Positions 44,001 through 56,900 of a DNA stretch of 64,000 bases are shown one piece after another (position 1 is the first letter of the stretch; the number at the start of each line of letters is the position of its first letter). The position numbers and the translations under genes are program-made. The notes below the pieces were generated by a model. The model was not told the DNA's origin. It saw nothing but the letters and a program-made list of their open reading frames with translations, and ran no database searches. The stretch is from FEN-1279 sp964400285 (GTDB lineage Bacteria; Bacteroidota; Ignavibacteria; Tepidaquicellales; Tepidaquicellaceae), in NCBI GenBank assembly GCA_964400285.1, contig CAYNTK010000001.1, forward strand, positions 186,001 to 250,000, in the 5' to 3' direction.

Positions 44001-47000
44001 CGATATTATTTAAGGTATAATAAGTAAAGTTTCCGTTTAAGTCTATTTGTTTTAATCTGTAATTATATTTACCAGCATTTAATTTTTTATCATCGTAAGA
44101 ATAATTTATCGGTTTATTTGTATTTCCTGAACCTTCAACATATCCGATTTTTTCCCAAACTCCATTTTCTTCTTTTCTCTCAATATTAAAACCCTTATTA
44201 TTGATTTCTTTTTCCGTTAACCAGTTTAATATTACATTTCTGTTGTTAACTTTTGAGGAGAATGATTTCAGTTGTACGGGTAGGGGATTAGTATTATCGC
44301 CAAGTGAAAATGAAGAGAATTGTGTATTTATATCCGTTACGGTTATATTTTTTAAAGTAGCGTTTGGTGTTGTAGTATATTGTTCCCATCCTATCGATGC
44401 GTCGTATTTTGCAAGCCTTATATCGGATTCAGTTGTAATAGTAAATAATCTTGCAAGGTTATAATAATAAACAATATCATATGTATATCCGCTTCCACCT
44501 GTAGCAATTATTTGTAGGTTTTCTTTAGCAAAATTTCCCGTAGGATTTGGTGGATTAATCTGAGGTTGAAATATTGCCGAAATACTTGATGGTAATGTTC
44601 CAGAACCTGTATGCCATGTAATAATAGCAAGAGTGTTCCCTGCAAATAAAATTGTTGAATTATTTCCATCAGATGGAGGTAATCCAGTGACTGTTAAATT
44701 AGGTGCGGATACTATTGGTGTAAATTCATAAGCACCAATATCTGCAGGACCTGTATTTAATGAAGAACTTCTTGGATTACCTGAAAAATCGGAAGTAATT
44801 GTAGAGATGGGGTATGCTCCACCGTTTATGCTCCAACAATTTACTGAATTTGTATTAATAGATAAATCAGATTCCCCGACAAATCCGGGGTTTGCACTTA
44901 CAGAAAAAGTATCCTGAGATGTTGCGATTTTCCAAGCTGATAAGTTAGCAACTTCAACACCAGCATATCTTCCAAGTACAGAACCGGTAGTGTAATAATC
45001 ATTATAATTACAATTAGTAAAAGTTGATGAAGCAACGATATCAATAGTATAAGTTTTCGGGGATATTCCCGTCATTGCATTATAAAAAATGTTATTCCTT
45101 ATATCGAGATTTGTAGATGCAGAACTGACATATAAACATTTTGAATATAATCCGGAAGCAGTGTTTCGAAATGCACCGGTCATACTGATAGAATTATAAT
45201 ATAATTTATACCCGCTTCCACCTACAATCCTGATTCCACAAAAATAAAAATCGGATGTGCTGCCGTAATTTTGTAAATCATAAATAAGATTATTATCAAG
45301 CAAATTATTAGTGCAGCCTGATGGACCTGAAAAATAAATTCCTATGCAATAATAATTTGTAGTATTAGTGTGATTAAAACCGTGAATTTTATTTTTACTT
45401 ATAACTGCATCATTTATATAAATATTGAAATATAAACCATATTTGTTTCCATTATATTTTAAATTAAATATTTCATTTCCAATTATAATAGGATTTGATA
45501 AATAAGCACCAATAATTCCCGTATAAGTTATATAATCTGTTGAGTCATTTGAACCAATTGTATTTCCTGTAATCAAAAGAGAATTTATTTCACCTGGGGA
45601 AGAAGCAACTGCTTTAATACCATAATATGCTTTTGATATTGTATTATTCTGAATCGTAACTGTATCATTATCTAATCCTGCTGAAGATATAGTAGTTCCG
45701 CTCAAACAAATTCCATAACTTGTACCTGTATTATAATTACAAGAGATATTACAATTTTTAATTGTATTATTCGAAGCACCCAAGCCAACACCCAAACTTG
45801 CTAACCAAATGCCTGCCGTTCCTGTTGTTGCATTCGTATTTTGTATTGTCAAACTTTTATCGGTTCCTCCGGAATTTGAACCATCGATAGTTACAAAATC
45901 CGCACCGTTTAACATTATTATTGATGTAGATGAAGAACCTGAAATAATCGGCGTTACACCAGAATTTGGTTTAATCGTAATTTTGTTAATTGAACTCGCA
46001 CCGGAAATCTGATTAATTGTAATTGGTAAAATTTCTGAAGAATAAGAGGCATCTGTTAAAACCAAATTTACCGGGCCCGAAACTCCTCTGCAATTAAGGT
46101 TATATACAGCTTTTGTTAATGTTTTAAAATTTGGGTAAACTTGATTTATTCCCACATAATATGTTCCAGACATAGGAGAAGCGGTCTCAACATCTACACC
46201 AAAATTTATTATTGATGCATCACCGCTTGTATAAGCGACAAAAGGACATCCACCAACAGACCATACTCTTCTAAAACCCGTTCCTGTTAAAGTTGTATTC
46301 CTTACATTCCCTCCAGTACCCGATGAGCCACATTGTCCAACAAATAAAACTAAGCTCTGAGATGGGTCATAAAAATATGGATTATCCAGGTTTATACTCA
46401 TCCATCCATCTACGAAACTCGTAAGTGTTATAGAAGACCTAAAATAAACAGTATCGTAGAGCCCAGAATAAAAGACCCCGGATGTAAGTGAAGTATCTGA
46501 ACACTGTGCCATCAGAATTTGAAGATTTGTATATGTCCTTGTTCCTGCAGTTGACATTCTAAAATGCACTGTTTTTATAAACTGTCCTGAAGGAACTGAT
46601 GAAGGTTTATTAATTTCACCAGCACGGATTAATGAATTTACAGCTTTTCCCCCTGTTTGTGCAAAAGGGAATGCATTACTCGATGATCCGGTATTTAAAT
46701 TATAATATTCAGGAAATACTGAAACGTTCCACGAATTAGCTATGTCTGTTGCCGATAAAGCTTTTCTGTAGACTCTAAATTCGTCCATTTTTCCATAAAG
46801 ACCTGCTGATGAGGAATATCCTCCAACTTTGAACCCAGTACCAGTAGCAAGATTTAATTTTGCTGCTTGAACAACTGTGTTTGCTAAAGTCCCATTTTTA
46901 TAAGCTCTAATAGTTGAATCAGTAGCATTATAAACAAAATGAACAACTGTCGGGCCAGGTGAAACTCCTGTAATTAGCACATCAGTAATTCCGGTTCCTC

Positions 47001-47430
47001 TTAGAATTAGATTACCCGCTCCGGCAACACCTCCTATAAAAGCTCTGAAACTTCCGGTTACTTCACCAAACATATAATAAAGTGTTGTATTGCTTGGTAG
47101 GTTGTTTAGCCACATACTTATTGTCCAGCTTCCTGTTCCAAAATTGGTTAACCACCCCGTATTTATTCCAGCACTTGATGTTCCCGTTCCTGTCAAACAA
47201 GTATCATACATACCTCCATTAGTAAGTGTGTGGCTTGTAATTGATGCAGGATAAGTTCCTGCTCCAGGATTAGCAAAATTTATGATAGATGAAGTAGTGG
47301 GATTATTTTCGAACTTATAATATAAAATATCCGGTAAATACTGTGCATTTGAATCGATATTTAATATAAATATAGAAAGAAACAAAAATTTTGCAAAATT
47401 TTTGCTCAAATTAAGAAGAGAAGTTCTCAT
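43705..47430 (-). CDS. Large secreted protein: LamG-like domain, beta-helix and T9SS sorting domain
   Basis: 1241 residues with a signal peptide ending near SNAQ. Residues of about 35-235 resemble a laminin G/concanavalin-like domain (GTGSWTISMWLNNLPSN, IRAYKNGTLAN, GKMDEFRVYRKALSATDI). A second beta-rich part is followed by a right-handed parallel beta-helix (about 420-900) with many short N-rich turns such as IKNCNISCNYNTG and DIRNNIFYNA. The helix begins with the module YPNFKTLTKAVYNLN, later ITIDGSN-type, that recurs in the 3153-residue neighbour. A fibronectin-like domain and LSQNYPNPFNPTTKIDFELP close the protein. Adhesin or glycan-binding is the likely role; no active site is seen. Confidence 0.83.
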   Translation of the reverse strand: MRTSLLNLSKNFAKFLFLSIFILNIDSNAQYLPDILYYKFENNPTTSSIINFANPGAGTYPASITSHTLTNGGMYDTCLTGTGTSSAGINTGWLTNFGTGSWTISMWLNNLPSNTTLYYMFGEVTGSFRAFIGGVAGAGNLILRGTGITDVLITGVSPGPTVVHFVYNATDSTIRAYKNGTLANTVVQAAKLNLATGTGFKVGGYSSSAGLYGKMDEFRVYRKALSATDIANSWNVSVFPEYYNLNTGSSSNAFPFAQTGGKAVNSLIRAGEINKPSSVPSGQFIKTVHFRMSTAGTRTYTNLQILMAQCSDTSLTSGVFYSGLYDTVYFRSSITLTSFVDGWMSINLDNPYFYDPSQSLVLFVGQCGSSGTGGNVRNTTLTGTGFRRVWSVGGCPFVAYTSGDASIINFGVDVETASPMSGTYYVGINQVYPNFKTLTKAVYNLNCRGVSGPVNLVLTDASYSSEILPITINQISGASSINKITIKPNSGVTPIISGSSSTSIIMLNGADFVTIDGSNSGGTDKSLTIQNTNATTGTAGIWLASLGVGLGASNNTIKNCNISCNYNTGTSYGICLSGTTISSAGLDNDTVTIQNNTISKAYYGIKAVASSPGEINSLLITGNTIGSNDSTDYITYTGIIGAYLSNPIIIGNEIFNLKYNGNKYGLYFNIYINDAVISKNKIHGFNHTNTTNYYCIGIYFSGPSGCTNNLLDNNLIYDLQNYGSTSDFYFCGIRIVGGSGYKLYYNSISMTGAFRNTASGLYSKCLYVSSASTNLDIRNNIFYNAMTGISPKTYTIDIVASSTFTNCNYNDYYTTGSVLGRYAGVEVANLSAWKIATSQDTFSVSANPGFVGESDLSINTNSVNCWSINGGAYPISTITSDFSGNPRSSSLNTGPADIGAYEFTPIVSAPNLTVTGLPPSDGNNSTILFAGNTLAIITWHTGSGTLPSSISAIFQPQINPPNPTGNFAKENLQIIATGGSGYTYDIVYYYNLARLFTITTESDIRLAKYDASIGWEQYTTTPNATLKNITVTDINTQFSSFSLGDNTNPLPVQLKSFSSKVNNRNVILNWLTEKEINNKGFNIERKEENGVWEKIGYVEGSGNTNKPINYSYDDKKLNAGKYNYRLKQIDLNGNFTYYTLNNIVEIALPKEFKLSQNYPNPFNPTTKIDFELPFDSKVRIVIYDMLGREVKILVNSETKQAGFYTVDLNATNLSSGTYFYRMIANSQGKDYIFTKKMVIVK

Positions 47431-47553
47431 ACCTAATAGATTTAAGATTTTTTAAGTTCTATGAATATGATTTTTTTTCTAAAAAAATAACCTATTCATA
47501 GTTAATTTGAATATGTCAAAATGAAAACAAAACCAAAACAAATCTTAATTAAG

Positions 47554-47588
47554 ATTTCCCCTTGTAAATATTTTTTACAAGGGGAAAT
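47554..47588 (-). terminator. Strong hairpin after the 3153-residue T9SS protein gene
   Basis: Perfect 15-bp arms, ATTTCCCCTTGTAAA (47554-47568) with TTTACAAGGGGAAAT (47574-47588), and a 5-base loop, 19 bp beyond the stop codon. The right-hand run of T expected on the minus strand is weak, and a 16-bp palindrome AATCTTAATTAAGATT (47541-47556) partly overlaps it. Terminator is still the most likely role. Confidence 0.7.
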
Positions 47589-47607
47589 TAAAATAAACCA
47601 TGCACTT

Positions 47608-47903
47608 TTACTTTACTATGACCATTTTTTTAGTAAATATGTAATCTTTACCTTGAGAATTTGCAATCATACGATAGAAGTAAGTACCAGAAGAGAGATT
47701 GGTAGCGTTCAAGTCAACTGTATAGTAACCTGCTTGTTTTGCTTCGCTATTAACAAGGATTTTAACTTCTCTACCGAGCATATCGTAAATCACAATTCTA
47801 ACTTTGCTATCGAATGGCAATTCAAAATCGATTTTTGTAGTCGGGTTGAATGGATTCGGATAGTTTTGTGATAGCTTGAATTCTTTTGGTAAAGCGATTT
47901 CGA
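47608..47903. repeat. Near-identical T9SS-tail DNA, copy 2
   Basis: Partner of 43705-44000. The copies are co-linear with no insertion or deletion, and identical from 47786 to 47903. Similarity ends abruptly after the codons for the start of the sorting domain (ALPKEF), upstream of which the coding sequences diverge. Confidence 0.9.
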
Positions 47904-50900
47904 TAACAGTATTCAAATTGTAATATGTAAAATTACCATTTTTATCAATTTGCTTTAGACGGTAATTATATTTACCAGAATTCAATCTTTTGTCTTCGAA
48001 TACATAGTTTGTTTGAGAATTCGATGGTCCTTTGCTATTTATAAATCCAATATTAACATAATTATTTTCACCTTGTTTTTTTCTCTGGATTTCGAAGCCT
48101 TTATTATTAATTTCTTTTTCGGTTGTCCAGTTCAATTTTACATCTCTTCCAATTACGGAATGTGAAAAAGCTTTTAATTCCGTAGGTAGAGGGCTATTAT
48201 TATCACCGAAAGAGAATGTAGAGAAGCTATTTAAGTTAGTAACCGAAACACTTTTAGTCGTAGTGTTTGGTTCAACGTCCCATTGTACCCAACCTGTAGA
48301 GATATCGTATTTAGCAAATCTTAAATTATTTTCACCAGTAATCGAACCAATAAGTGCAGGAGTATAATAATAAATCATATCATAAGTAAATCCCGAACCA
48401 CCTGTTGGAGTAATGACAGTATTTAAGTTACCAAAGTTAGCACCGACTGGTGTTCCAGAAGGATTTTCTCCAGAACGATATTTAACGGAAATAGAAGTAG
48501 GCAGAGTTCCAGAGCCCGAATGCCAAGTGATAGAAGCTACAACATTTCCAGCAACTGTGTAAGTTGTAGTATTACCGTCAGCAATAGTACCGGTTTGAGT
48601 AGCGTCGTTCGGGTCAACAGCAGGAGTGAATTCATAAGCACCAATATCAGAAGCACCTGTCGATACCAAAACGCTTCTTGAATTACCGAGGAAGTCAGTA
48701 GCGATGCCAACAGTCGGGTCACCTTTTCCGTTAATATTCCAGCAAAGCGGATTATTTACATCAGGTTGTAAATTTGTAGTAGATGTAAATCCAGATACGC
48801 CGTTAATAGAATAAGCATCCTGACCTGAGCCAGTTCTCCAGTTTGCAAGTGTTGCTCTATCAATAGAGCCAATATAACCGAGATTTGGACCTGCACTGTA
48901 ATAATTATTATAGTTTATGTTTGCAAAGACAGTATTTGCGGCATTACAGAGAATTGCATATCTATTTGTTCCGACTGTTTGATTTGTATGGAAAATATTA
49001 TTTCTAATATCAAGTGAATTTGCAGTTGTAATGCTTGAAGTTATCATAATACAAGCAGGAACACCAGTAGCAGATGATTGTTCTGTCGATAGGCATACTG
49101 AATTATGATATAAATTATAACCACCACCTGACCCGATATATATTCCATATCCGTTATCTGTTGTCTGGCTTGCCCATCCATATCCATAAACATTATAAAT
49201 TAAATTATTTGTAACATTAAAATTAGCAGTAGTCGAAGTTGATGATAGATTAATTCCGTAAGCATTATAACCACTTGCATTAGTATTTGATATATTATAT
49301 ATCTTATTTTTATTTATATTAACGCCAGTAGTTGTTGAAGTAACTGCTAAGCCCATTGATGTAGCAGTACTTGAAGTTGTCAAGTCATTAATGGTATTTG
49401 AAGTAATACTAATATTTGAATTTGTAGAACCGCTTGAAATATATATACCTCGGGGACCTCCTGCAGTACCGCTAATTGTAGATATTGTATTACCTGAAAT
49501 TGTGCTGTTAATGACTCCAGTTGCAAACCAGATACCAGTAATATTTGTAGCATCAACTGTATTTGCCATATTACCAAGATTATTATTGGATATTGTAGCA
49601 CCATCAAGTCCTTGAGCATAAAGACAAACTAATCTGATTGCGTCTGCACCTGAGAAATTGAGATCATTTTGAGTAATTAATGTTCCACTACCATTGCCTG
49701 CTGCAACAACAGAGATAGCGTATAAACCTATATAAGCCTGTTTTATTGCATTGTTCTGAATTGTGATATTATTAAAGTATCCTGCAGTGCCTGATGCATT
49801 ACCATCGCTTATAACAATAGCAGATGAGGTTGTAGCACCATTTTTAATGTTGCAGTTTTTAACTGTTACGTTTGTAATCGGTGTTGTACCGCTTGAACCG
49901 ATCCAAATTACCTGTGGGGAAGTAGTTGATGTGTTTTCGATTGATAAATCTCTTGAATTTGTTCCGTTATTAGAGCCGTCAATTGTAATATAATTTGAAT
50001 TGTATATTTTAAATATCGGTCCGCTTGCAGATGCTCCGGAGATAACCGGTGTCATTCCGGGTCCGGGTTTTATAGTTACGGTGTTAGTAGAGCTTACTCC
50101 CTGAACAGTATTTATAATAAACGGATATGTTTCAGTAGGATATGTAGCATCTACAAGATTAAATGTAACTGCACCGCTAACACCTCTTTCGCTTAAGTTT
50201 GTAATTGCATCAGTAATAGTGAGAAAAACACCATCAGGAGAATCTATGAAACCTTTGTTATTAGTATTGTTATTTCTAACATCATTATTTAGAAATACAA
50301 ATCGTTCACCAACATAAGGTTTGCCATTTTCCATAATAACTTGATATTCTTCTTCGACTGTAATATATCTCTTGTATGATTTATCATCAAATTGAAAATC
50401 TACAGATGATTTTGTGTTTAAATCATCATTAACAACAACATTGGATTTATCTTTAATAAAGTTATGATTATCATTTTGGGTAGAATTTGTTTTAATGTTA
50501 TCAGATTGAATAATGTTATTATCAATTTTGCTGTTAATGTTAAATTTAGAATCACTGCCATTTTCAATATTGATTTGATTATCATCTAATTCTTTTACTA
50601 CAAATCGTTTAAATTTTTCATAATACAGATTTTTTCCGGTAGCTTTGTTAAAGGGGTTTAAGCCGACAGAGTATGTACCAGCAAGTGCAACGTCAACGAT
50701 TTTATATTGATTAATTGTACCAGTAATAGGGCAGTTAGAAGACCTCAAATCAACATTACCCGGAGTTGTAGCAAAAACACCGGAATTAATTCCTACATTC
50801 GGGACAGGAGCTAAATCTTGAGCAACAACAAAGTATTGAATGATGTCATTCATTACAACAGAGCCACCGAAAATAATACTATAATCAATAACGAAGTCAA

Positions 50901-53900
50901 ACGGAGATGAAGGATTTGTAGCTTCAGTCCATTTCCATCCATTATCAAGTGCAGTATTCCCAACTATATCATTTGCGTCAGTCGATTTTTTATAATATAT
51001 TCTTGGGGCTCTACTGCTTGTTGTATTAACTCCGCTTGGGTCAGTAATTGTAGCAAAACTTGTTAAAGTTCTGTTTGAGGTCGAAGTTGTATTCGTTATT
51101 AATGTGTAAGTAATTGAAGGACCTGTTAAATCTACACCCTGTTCGTAAGCACCCATCGAAGGTGTGGTTCCACTTCTGGATACACCAAGATAGTCAGTGG
51201 GAAATCCAGAAATCGGTGTTCCTGCTGCCAAGACTGGAGAACCAAGATTTGGTCTTAAATCTGTAGTACTAGTAAATTGCGGATTGACACTTATTGAGTT
51301 GGCATCTTGTCCTGTAGCTGTTTGCCAAGCTACAAAAGTCGCACAAGTTGTTCCGTTATAATATCCCATGTTGGCGCTTGTCGAATAATAATCATTATAA
51401 TTGAGGTTTGTGAACGTAGATGTTGAAGTAACATACATTAAATAATTATTCGATGTATATCCGGAATATGGGACAACTGCGTTATAGAATATATTATTTC
51501 TAACATCCATATTTGAAGTTGCTGAGGAATAAATATGTAAGCAGGTTGAATATATACCAGAAGTAGCCCTGGTTAAAGTGCCAGTCATACTTATTGAATT
51601 AAAATAAATCTTATAATTCGTTCCGCCAATAACTCTGATACCGCAATTTTGATAGTTGTTTGTTGTTCCATATCTTGCAAAAACTTTATATATAACATTG
51701 TTGTCAATAGTATTATCTGTTAATCCAGTTTCAAAAGCTAAACCAATTGAAGTATGAATCGATGTATTACCATCGAGGTCTTCAAAATCGTGAATTTTAT
51801 TCTTACTATATTTATTAAAAGAAGAACCGCTTGCAGAATAAATTCCGTATTTATTACTATTATGTTTCATATTAAATATCTCATTATGAGATAGGTCAGA
51901 ATTTGTTGTTTGTGAAATATAAATTCCATAATATAAAACATAATCAGTAGCGGTATTAGAGCCGATTGTATTATCAGTAATACTTAAGTAATCAGAAGTC
52001 GAGCCAGAAACCCCTAAAACATCTATTCCATAATATGCTTTAGAGATGCCATTATTTTGTAAAGTATTAAAATCATTATCACTTCCTGCCGAACCAATAG
52101 AAGCACCACCTGAGAAAATTCCATAAGTTGTTAAAGTATTACTTCCGGTTTTAATATTACAGTTCATTATAGTATTATAAGTGGCACCTGCACCAACTCC
52201 AAGACTTGAGAGCCAAATTCCAGCAGTTGATGCTGCAGCATTTGTGTTTTCGATAGTGAGGCTTCTATCCGTTCCACCGCTGTTAGAACCGTCGATTGTA
52301 ATATAATCAGCACCATTAATTTTAATAATAGAACTTGCAGATGAACCGGAGATGGTTGCAGATACACCTGCTTGTGGTTTTATAGTAACTGTATTTGCTG
52401 CATCTGAGCCCGAATTAGGATTAATAACTATCGGGAAAGTTTCAGAAGGATAAGTAGCATCGATTAATATGAACTCCAGAGGACCTTCTAAAACTTTAGA
52501 ATTTAAATCATTTATGGCCGCGGTAAGTGTAGGATAATCTGCACCTGAAGCGCCCACAGTCTTCGTCCCGGAAATACTACCTACAATTGTATAACTATTT
52601 GGAGTAGTCGGTGGAGTAGAGCATGCAGGTGGGTTTGCTGTAAATCCACTTGCTCCTGCAGATGGTGAAGCACCAACATTTGCTGGTGATGCATTATCCT
52701 GAGCACATATATAATATGATATTACATCACCTACGTTGGCACCTGCTCCGAAAGTAAATTCATATGTATTGCTGGAAACATAATTAGCAGTAACAGGAGA
52801 ATAAGCACCAGAATTAATTTTCCAATATAAGACAGGTAATCCAATACCAGATGTTGGAACACCAGAAACGTCAGTTATTGTAGTTGTTAATACTCTGTTT
52901 GCGGTAGAAGTTGTATTTCCAAGAGGTGTATAAGCAATAACCGGTGGAGCACCGTCTGCTCCATTTTCATAAGCACCTATAGAGGGATTTGTTCCGCTAC
53001 GTAAATTACCAAGATAGTCAGTTGTGATACCGACTGGTGTACCAGCCGCTAATACGGGAGAACCTAATAATGGTTGAAGATTGGTATTAGAATTAAATAA
53101 TGGGTCAGAATTAATAGAGTTTATATCCTGAGACGTGAAAATTCTCCAGGCTGCAATAGTAGTAACGTCTGCACCATTATAGCCTAATATTCCATAAGTC
53201 CCACTCGGATAATAATCATTGTAATTTATATTCGAAAAAGTTGTTCCAGTAGGAACATATACAGTATAAGATTTAGTACCAGATAAACCAATACAGCTAT
53301 TAGCAAAAATATTATTTCTAACATCTGTTCCTGTTACAGTATTAGCAGTATACAATAAGCAAGCTGACATACTTGCTGCAGTACCTGTATAAGGTTGTCC
53401 GAACATATTTATACTATTATGATAGATTTTATGACCTGAACCACCCGTAATTCTAATTCCAAATGGATTCCATGTAGTGCTTGTTGTACTGTAATTACTT
53501 GTTAAAATATCGTAAATAACATTATTAATAATTTCAGTTCCGTTATTTCCTGTAGCTGTTGCAATATTAATACCATATGCACCGTAACCGGATGCACTAA
53601 CTGATCTAAGGTAGTGAATATTATTTCTTTGTATCTTAGCACCGGCTACATATGAATCAATGTTTATTCCAGCAATATTTAACGAAGCACTCGTTCTGAT
53701 TCCGAGAATTTCGTTTTCAGCTATTTCGGGAGTATTTGCACCATATAAATAAATTCCATAATATGTAATACAATATGCTGAATCTGTTGTCCCAATCTTA
53801 TTTTGCTTTATAAGTAGATTATCGTGATAATTAACAGTTCCGCCATAAATTCTTATTCCGTAATAAGCTCTTGTAATAAAGTTATTTTGAATCGTTGTAT

Positions 53901-56900
53901 ATTCATTATCATCTCCAGAGTTTCCAATTGTTGAATTGTTTCCAGAGAAAATTCCATAAGATGTTGCTCCATTAAAGCCATTTCTTAAATTACAATTTTT
54001 TATTGTTACATTATTTGCACCCAATCCGGTTCCAAGACTTCCAATCCAAATAACTGCAGTCGTACCGCTGGAAACCGTATTTTCTATTGTTAAACTTTTA
54101 TCCGTTCCGCCGCAGTTAGAACCGTCGATTGTTATATAATCTGCACCATTTATTTTCAAAATACTTGATGCAGAAGAGCCGGATAAAGTAGTTGTAACTC
54201 CTGTTTGCGGTCTAATTGTAACCGTATTTGTTGCGCTCGAACCTGGATTTGCATTGATAGTAATCGGGAACGTTTCAGAAGGATAAGTAGCGTCGATTAA
54301 CAACAAAGTTAATGCACCGTTCAATTCTTTCGAATTCAGGTCTGCAATAGCACTTGTTAGAGTAGCATAATCCGCACCAACAGCACCGACTGTTTTCGTA
54401 CCTGAGATACCTGCTAAAATAGTATAGCTGTTTGGAGTAGTCGGGGGAGTCGAACATGCAGGCGGATTAGAAGTAAATCCACTTGCACCCGCAAATGGAG
54501 ATGCACCTATGTTCGGAGGAGAAGCGTTATCTTGAGCACAAATATAATAGGAGACTATATCTCCAGCTACAACTCCAGAACCAAATGTAAAAGAATAAGT
54601 TGAACCTGAAACATAAGTTGCAGTAACAGGAGTATAAGCACCAGCATTAATTTTCCAATATAAGACAGGTAAACCAATACCTGATGTTGGAACACCAGAA
54701 GGGTCTGTAATAGTTGTGGTTAAAACTCTGCTTGATGTAGATGATGTATTAGATAATGGAGTGTAACTCATAGTTGGCGGAGAAACATCCTGTGGAATAC
54801 CGTTAAATTCATCTGCGCCGACATCAACTGCTGTACCTGTTCCGGTGTATCCTGTTTCGCCCCATCTTGTGTTTGCGTCGTAGTCATCCGTAATTGCGAT
54901 GGGAGAAGTTATCCTAGTTCCACCGCTTTCACACTGTGTGGCGACGGTGGTTTGTAAATGCAAATCATAGGGAGTAGAAGCTATATTAACAAAAGGAGGC
55001 AATTCGGAAAATGAAGCTGCTTCACGGGGAGACATTATTGTTTTATATTGGTCAATAGTTTGAGCAGTATTAGTTCCATCTGTGTAAATTAAATTAGATG
55101 CTGAAGGAATTCCAGCATAAAAACAGTTGTTATTCGAATTTGCCGAATATGAGGTTAATGTTGCACTGTTTCTCATATATGCAACATTTAGTCCTGCTCC
55201 GTTGGGTGTTGAAGTTGTTACAACGATATTATTTCTCATATCAAGAGTAGGTGTTGTGGAAGCATAAATACCTCTGACACCGAATAAAGCACCTGAGCTT
55301 GTTGCATTGAGAAATATCGTATTATAAAATAAATTTACTGCGGTACCGCCTGTCACATAAATACCTGCAATAGGAATAGCAGCGTTTGCCGCAGTAGCTC
55401 TTAAATCAGAAACAAAGTTATTGTAAACATTATTTTGAGTACCGGTAGTAATATAAATACCATATATTGTGCTCGATGCATTGCTACCGGATATATTATA
55501 TATTCTATTTCTGTAACAATTTGTCGTTCCTGTCCCGCCATTATACATGCCATAAATAATAGATGCACCTGATGAAGATATTCCGTATATATTATTGTTG
55601 TATACAGTCGGATTTGTACCCGTAAAATACAATCCGTAAATTGTACCTGCTGAAGAAACAGTATAAATATTATTGTTATAAACTGAATTCGATAATGAAC
55701 TTAATAAGTACATGCAATATACTGTACTTGTGCCTCCTGTAATACTCGATATTGTGTTTCCGCTAAAAACACGATTTTGAGATGTTGAAGTGTTAGAATA
55801 AAAGCAATAAAAAGTTGAAGCACCTGTAACGGTTACATTTGAAAATGTATTATTCGTAATTGTTTCGGTTCCGCCTGTTGGAGATCCTCCGTTATAATAT
55901 AAATAAAGTGACCCTGCACCTGTTTTATTTATTGTTCCGCTTATCGAGTTTCCCGAAAAAGTAACATTATTAGTGGCTGATGAAGCGTAAACCATATATG
56001 ATGCCGTTGTCGAAGCAAAAGTACCGTAACTAAATGAATTATTGTTTATTGTTTTTGATAATCCCACCTGTCCATCATATATACAATGTGCACCTGAAGT
56101 AGAANNNNNNNNNNCTTGTCCAAGAGTAATCGTATTATTATTATACGTGCAATTTCCGGCTGCTGATGATGTTGACATAAATATACCATATAACGTACTT
56201 GTCGCATTTACACCCCCACCGCCTGCATTATTAATAGTGTTATAGCTGACTGTCGGGCTTGTATGATAAATCAAATAAACACCATAAGCCGCAGAAGCAT
56301 TGCCTCCGGCGTAGTTTTGTATAATATTACCTGCACCTGATTGACCAATTACGAAATTCTGGTCATAAAAGTCATAAGGTGATGTTGTATGGTTAAACCC
56401 TCTCAACAAAATTCCCACGTGAACATTCTGCACTGTATTTCCGGTCATTGTTACGTTTTCGTGTCTGCCGCCTGTGGATGTAACCGTGATACCGACTGCA
56501 GAGGAAACAAGAGAAGCTGCATCATTATTTGAAGAATATATACCCACAACATAAGCACTTGTGCCTTTGTTCATCGTAACCACTGCATTTTTAATAGTTA
56601 CATATTTACATCCATTAGTAGCACTTGCTTTTCTTAAATAATAACCGTATTCAATGCTTGAATTATTTGCCGTGACACTTATACCATCGAAAGTAACGTA
56701 ATCAGAACCCTGAATTATTATGATTGCGTCTCCCTGTCCGCCAAGTGTAGATGTAGCGAGAGTACCTGCATCAGTTCTTGTGATAAGTGGATTAGCCCCA
56801 GCACCTGATTTTTGGAATGTTATTGTATTTGTAGATGTACCTGTTGCAGTCAGTAAAATTGGAGCAGTAACACTTTCCGTATATCCTGCTGCAACATTAA

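Noticed and set aside
47521..47871. Long plus-strand frames inside the T9SS genes, such as this one and a similar one near 43666-43968
   Set aside because: They are the antisense of the two near-identical sorting domains. Their likeness to each other follows from the sense strand repeat.
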